A stretch of DNA of 10,306 nt. It comes from Kiritimatiellia bacterium. Its GTDB lineage: Bacteria > Verrucomicrobiota > Kiritimatiellia > RFP12 > UBA1067. Numbering within the stretch: position 1 is the stretch's first letter; every line of letters begins with the position of its first letter. Below are positions 7,719 through 10,306 of this stretch, one piece after another. Where the stretch lies: assembly GCA_017521065.1 (NCBI GenBank), contig JAFXEA010000184.1, positions 1-10,306 of the forward strand, read 5' to 3'. The notes below the pieces were generated by a model. That model did not search any database. It saw nothing but the letters and a program-made list of their open reading frames with translations, and was not told the origin of the DNA. Both the position numbers and the translations under genes were made by a program.

Positions 7719-7743
7719 TGACAAAATTTTCAGCGCTTTGTCA
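7719..7743. repeat. Inverted repeat upstream of the large-ORF promoter
   Basis: TGACAAA (7719-7725) and TTTGTCA (7737-7743) are perfect 7-bp inverted arms with an 11-nt AT-rich spacer. They end 21 nt before the TATAAT box at 7765, so they cover the -35 region and just upstream. The arrangement fits a dimeric regulator site. The left arm also contains TTGACA (7718-7723), but it is too far from the TATAAT to act as its -35. Confidence 0.35.
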
Positions 7744-7759
7744 TCTGTGAGAAAGCGTG

Positions 7760-7770
7760 TGTGATATAAT
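7760..7770 (+). promoter_or_regulatory. Extended -10 promoter for the large ORF and its leader
   Basis: TGTGA is followed by a perfect TATAAT (7765-7770) and TTC, nearly identical to the box before the DUF2235 gene (TGTGG-TATAAT-TTC). The start site should be near 7777, which gives a leader of about 145 nt before ATG 7922. No -35 match is well spaced; TTGTCA at 7738-7743 leaves a 21-nt spacer. Confidence 0.6.
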
Positions 7771-7783
7771 TTCGCCAACTTTT

Positions 7784-7819
7784 GGAGATGCGTTTTCTTT
7801 GGGAAGGAAACGTGTCTCC
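7784..7819 (+). promoter_or_regulatory. Long 5'-leader RNA hairpin
   Basis: Bases 7784-7799 (GGAGATGCGTTTTCTT) pair with 7804-7819 (AAGGAAACGTGTCTCC) around a TGGG tetraloop. The 16 pairs are 13 Watson-Crick and 3 G-U, with no bulge. It starts about 7 nt after the predicted transcription start. There is no U tract, so it is not an ordinary terminator. The G-U pairs would be mismatches in DNA, which fits an RNA-level structure better than a protein-binding palindrome. Confidence 0.6.
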
Positions 7820-7925
7820 GGATGCAGGTTGCGGCAACGCGGTCTGGATGTTTGAAAAGAACCTTCTGAAAGCAAACTCAAATGGAGTCTGTCCATCAAC
7901 AGTTCAGAAAGGAGATGTGTCATGA
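7788..7925 (+). CDS. Possible 45-codon leader ORF overlapping the large ORF by ATGA
   Basis: An ORF from ATG 7788 runs 45 codons to TGA 7923-7925, sharing ATGA with the start of the next gene, the classical arrangement of translational coupling. The product begins MRFLWEGNVS and ends TVQKGDVS; I recognise no domain. Its own start is weak: GGAG touches the ATG, and the ATG lies inside the 16-bp hairpin. An internal ATG at 7848 is a second possible start. Third-position GC is visibly lower than in the neighbouring genes, which argues against ordinary coding. A random frame stays open for 45 codons roughly one time in nine, so chance is quite possible. Confidence 0.3.
   Translation: MRFLWEGNVSPDAGCGNAVWMFEKNLLKANSNGVCPSTVQKGDVS
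7862..7914 (+). promoter_or_regulatory. Stem-loop that sequesters the Shine-Dalgarno of the large ORF
   Basis: CCTTCTGAA (7862-7870) pairs with TTCAGAA-A-GG (7903-7912), nine pairs with A7910 bulged. The right arm contains the first bases of the SD AAAGGAG (7908-7914), which lies 7 nt before ATG 7922. Inside is a second perfect hairpin, ATGGA (7882-7886) with TCCAT (7892-7896) and a GTCTG loop. Ribosomes reading the upstream ORF, or a bound ligand or RNA, could open the stem. Confidence 0.45.
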
Positions 7926-10306
7926 ACTTCGATCTTCTTCAAGCATTTCAGACTGCAGTCAACGGATATGGACTGCGTGACGGCAACGCGCGTGTGCAGA
8001 TGGCGCAGCGCGATGACGTAGGGGCACCCTTGCGAAAGGTGGAGTGCGGAACTCCCACAGGAGAGCGCAACAACACGGTGCGATGCGCATTCAAGGAGGC
8101 TCTGATCCATGCGTTTGGCGTCAAGCGCCTTGAGGAACTGCCGAAGGAAGTCAAGGCGGTTCTCAAGATCGGCGACTTCAAGCTCTCCAAAGACGGCGAG
8201 GTGCTCAGTACTCGTCCTTTGACGATGCGTCGTGTAAAGGCTGTAATGAGCGCCGTCAGCGATGTCGCGAAGTCGGCGTTGCAGCCTGGCGATGAAGTGA
8301 GCATGTTCGAGCGGGCGGTCGTCTCCGGATATGATGAACAGGACTGGGAGGTGCTGGAGCGAGCGATGTCCCGCGTCGCAATCGCTTCCGGTCGCCAGCC
8401 CATGAAGTTCACCTTCCCGAATGGAGTGGAGGTGTCCGTTCCCCTGTCGAGCCTGACGGCGTACACCGGGTCGATACCTCCGGATCGCCTGGCTGCAAGC
8501 ATAGATGATCTCCATGACCAGATACAGCGGGACATCAAGGAAGGATGCGCGATCTACGAATGTCTCAAGGGCGGAATGCAGTGCGAGCATTCGGTTGAGG
8601 CGGCCCGGAAACTGCGCCATTATCTGTCATTCATGGCCGTTGCCGCCGGGAAGGGAGGGGACAGCCGTGTGGTCTCCGTGCCGGATCCCAACGGAAAGGT
8701 TGCGGATTTCCTCAAGCTCGACAGCACCACCGACACCAGACGGCTGAAGGCGAACGATTCTATCTCGGGTGCTTCCCCCAGGGTCTTTTTCGTCAGTAGC
8801 CTTGAGTGCCTCGGCAAGTCGGTGGCGCCTAAGCGTCAGCCGGATGTGGAGAGGCGCTACCGGAAACTTGCCGAAAACCCCAGGTCGTCGAGGGTGCTTC
8901 AGCGGAAGGCGGAGCAGGGAGGGTTTACCATCGCGCAAATGTATGCGAACGTGAAGGCCGAGATGTCCCGTATCTCAACGGTCGGATACGAGGAGCTTCT
9001 TATAGACGCAAGAAAGGAACTCGGTAATCCGGATGTTCCGGATGACAAGATGCTCGGGTTGATCGGCGATACGAAGGCTTTTCGCGGTTTCTGCTCGTAT
9101 AGGTGCGACCTTTCCGAGTTCATGCTGTATCTTCAGGCCAACCGAGGCGATCTTGATCATCCGGAGATGCGTATTGGAGATGAGGTTGTCCTTACGGAAT
9201 TGGATCTGAAAAGGATATCGGACGAAACCAACGTCAATCAGGTGCTGTCGCCGCGTGGGGCGCCGGAACGCCGGGTGATCAGGGAACCGTCGTCCAGCCA
9301 GACGGCAGGGACTGTCCCTGTCGGATCGGTCGATTGGTGCCGTAAGCTTGTCATGAGCTGCGAGGGCGAAAACCGTTTCCGGGACGGCTTATATCTTATA
9401 GCCAGGTGCATGCGGTTCGGTCTCCATCCCGACGGGAATCCTCCACCGCAGGAATATGACAGAATGAGAAACACGGAAACGGCGTTTGCCGAGTTTGCAA
9501 AGTACATCAATGATCTGGACAAGAAATGGCTTGCCGACTTTGAATGGTACGTGAAAAGCGGCGCCATCAAGGCCGACAATGAGGCCATCGATTTAGCCAT
9601 GAACGGTCCCAGAAGGGAGGGGGAGCGTCCGTTATGGGCCGCATTGAAGAGAGGGGTTATCGATAGGGATTTCCCTGAACACCTCTGCCGTGAAATGGTG
9701 AAACTGTTCAAGTCGGATGACCCCAGCCAGCCGTTCAGCGATCGCCTGACGCGCCGCAACTTGCGGCATGGGATGATGTATCCCGTCAATGGCAACGTCG
9801 CCGCAAAGGCGGCATCCGTCTCCTGGGGGTTCGGGACGTATGACATAGGACGCATCATCAACTACATCAAGGACTGCGGCTTTAAGATCTCCGAAGCTTC
9901 GGCTTCCGATCTCGGCAAGCTCTCTGTGATCGCGATGCTGTGCGATTTCAGGTTGGAAGAGGCTCCGACTTTCATCCAGCGTCAGACGGGCAAGACTCTT
10001 TCCGAGATAACGACGAAGGATATCGAGTCGCTGTTCAAGCTGAAGTTTTCCGGGCGCCTCAATGACAAGGGCGGCAAACTTGGAGGAGTGGTGGGTGAAA
10101 CCGTGGCCATACTGAAAGGCGAGAAGCTTCCGTCAATGACGAGTGCGGATGGCAAAGATGTAATGCATCTGCTGTCGGCGCTGCGCACGCTCTCCGATTC
10201 CACTCCTGGCGCTGCCGTTGTCACGGACTTCTGCGGACGTAAGCTGGCTCTCAGGCAGACTCTGTCAGGTGCGTTGGTGTTCAATGTCGGCGGATTCGAG
10301 TTCATA
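7922..10306 (+). CDS. Large soluble protein of unknown function, 3' end beyond window
   Basis: From ATG 7922 the frame stays open for 795 codons to the last base, with no stop; the C-terminus lies outside the window. AAAGGAG 7 nt upstream supports the start. I translated the frame by hand and do not recognise a family. The start, MNFDLLQAFQTAVNGYGLRD, shows no signal peptide, and no transmembrane segment is visible, so the protein is probably cytoplasmic or exported without a Sec signal. Residues 1-440 are a mixed alpha/beta region with charged helices. Residues 443-469 (SPRGAPERR...EPSSSQTAGTVPVGS) look like a flexible linker, and a helix-rich region follows (470-795). Fifteen cysteines are scattered, including C391 and C395 (CSYRC), with no clear metal site. 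Codon composition is like that of the neighbours, and competing minus-strand ORFs look like shadows. The elaborate leader suggests translational control. It could be a secreted effector, but nothing here proves it. Confidence 0.8.
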   Translation, partial: MNFDLLQAFQTAVNGYGLRDGNARVQMAQRDDVGAPLRKVECGTPTGERNNTVRCAFKEALIHAFGVKRLEELPKEVKAVLKIGDFKLSKDGEVLSTRPLTMRRVKAVMSAVSDVAKSALQPGDEVSMFERAVVSGYDEQDWEVLERAMSRVAIASGRQPMKFTFPNGVEVSVPLSSLTAYTGSIPPDRLAASIDDLHDQIQRDIKEGCAIYECLKGGMQCEHSVEAARKLRHYLSFMAVAAGKGGDSRVVSVPDPNGKVADFLKLDSTTDTRRLKANDSISGASPRVFFVSSLECLGKSVAPKRQPDVERRYRKLAENPRSSRVLQRKAEQGGFTIAQMYANVKAEMSRISTVGYEELLIDARKELGNPDVPDDKMLGLIGDTKAFRGFCSYRCDLSEFMLYLQANRGDLDHPEMRIGDEVVLTELDLKRISDETNVNQVLSPRGAPERRVIREPSSSQTAGTVPVGSVDWCRKLVMSCEGENRFRDGLYLIARCMRFGLHPDGNPPPQEYDRMRNTETAFAEFAKYINDLDKKWLADFEWYVKSGAIKADNEAIDLAMNGPRREGERPLWAALKRGVIDRDFPEHLCREMVKLFKSDDPSQPFSDRLTRRNLRHGMMYPVNGNVAAKAASVSWGFGTYDIGRIINYIKDCGFKISEASASDLGKLSVIAMLCDFRLEEAPTFIQRQTGKTLSEITTKDIESLFKLKFSGRLNDKGGKLGGVVGETVAILKGEKLPSMTSADGKDVMHLLSALRTLSDSTPGAAVVTDFCGRKLALRQTLSGALVFNVGGFEFI

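Larger units (their letters stand above)
7611..7921. other. Divergent intergenic region between the DUF486 gene and the large ORF
   Basis: These 311 bases contain, from left to right, the minus-strand extended -10 box, the GCWGAACCG-like repeat cluster, an AT-rich stretch (about 7664-7730), the TGACAAA inverted repeat, the plus-strand extended -10 box and the structured leader. No tRNA, mobile-element end or additional protein gene was found, apart from the doubtful 45-codon leader ORF. Confidence 0.7.

Noticed and set aside
7718..7723. Perfect TTGACA as a -35 box
   Set aside because: It is 41 nt before the TATAAT at 7765, and no good -10 lies 16-18 nt downstream of it.
7828..7838. GTTG/CAAC mini-hairpin in the leader
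   Set aside because: Four pairs with a three-base loop are expected by chance in a leader of this length.
7904..8620. 238-codon minus-strand frame at the start of the large ORF
   Set aside because: It is antisense to the clean 795-codon frame and to the structured leader, and shows no domain or SD.
9238..9861. 207-codon minus-strand frame
   Set aside because: Antisense to the large ORF, with Ser/Arg-rich shadow-type composition.

Overview
The window looks like part of a chromosome of a carbohydrate-degrading bacterium, probably from the Planctomycetes-Verrucomicrobia-Chlamydiae group (a gut or rumen Kiritimatiellae- or Lentisphaeria-like organism). This is an inference from three things: large secreted LamG-containing proteins, an HGSNAT-like membrane acyltransferase beside secreted carbohydrate-active proteins, and a large orphan ORF. 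No marker gene fixes the taxonomy. I saw no tRNA, rRNA, insertion sequence, CRISPR array or attachment site.

Left part (38-6131): three codirectional genes with short gaps and clear Shine-Dalgarno (SD) sequences look like one glycan-related operon. They encode a 944-residue secreted protein (beta-propeller, LamG, sialidase-like BNR region), a polytopic membrane protein of the HGSNAT/DUF5009 acyltransferase type, and a 685-residue secreted protein that looks like a TIM-barrel glycoside hydrolase with two well-spaced candidate catalytic glutamates.

Middle part (6207-7623): a DUF2235 alpha/beta-hydrolase gene on the plus strand and a DUF486 small membrane protein gene on the minus strand converge on a hairpin at 7156-7174. 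Each has an extended -10 box (TGTGN-TATAAY) so close to the start codon that the mRNA should be leaderless, and neither has an SD.

Right part (7611-10306): a 311-base divergent intergenic region holds a repeated GCWGAACCG-like element, an inverted repeat TGACAAA...TTTGTCA, and a third TGTGN-TATAAT promoter. That promoter makes a leader of about 145 nt with a 16-bp hairpin near its 5' end, a possible 45-codon upstream ORF ending in an ATGA overlap, and a stem that pairs with the SD of the next gene. The next gene is an ORF open from 7922 to the last base (795 codons, no stop), encoding a cysteine-containing soluble protein that I do not recognise. The leader and this large ORF are the least explained and most interesting part of the window.
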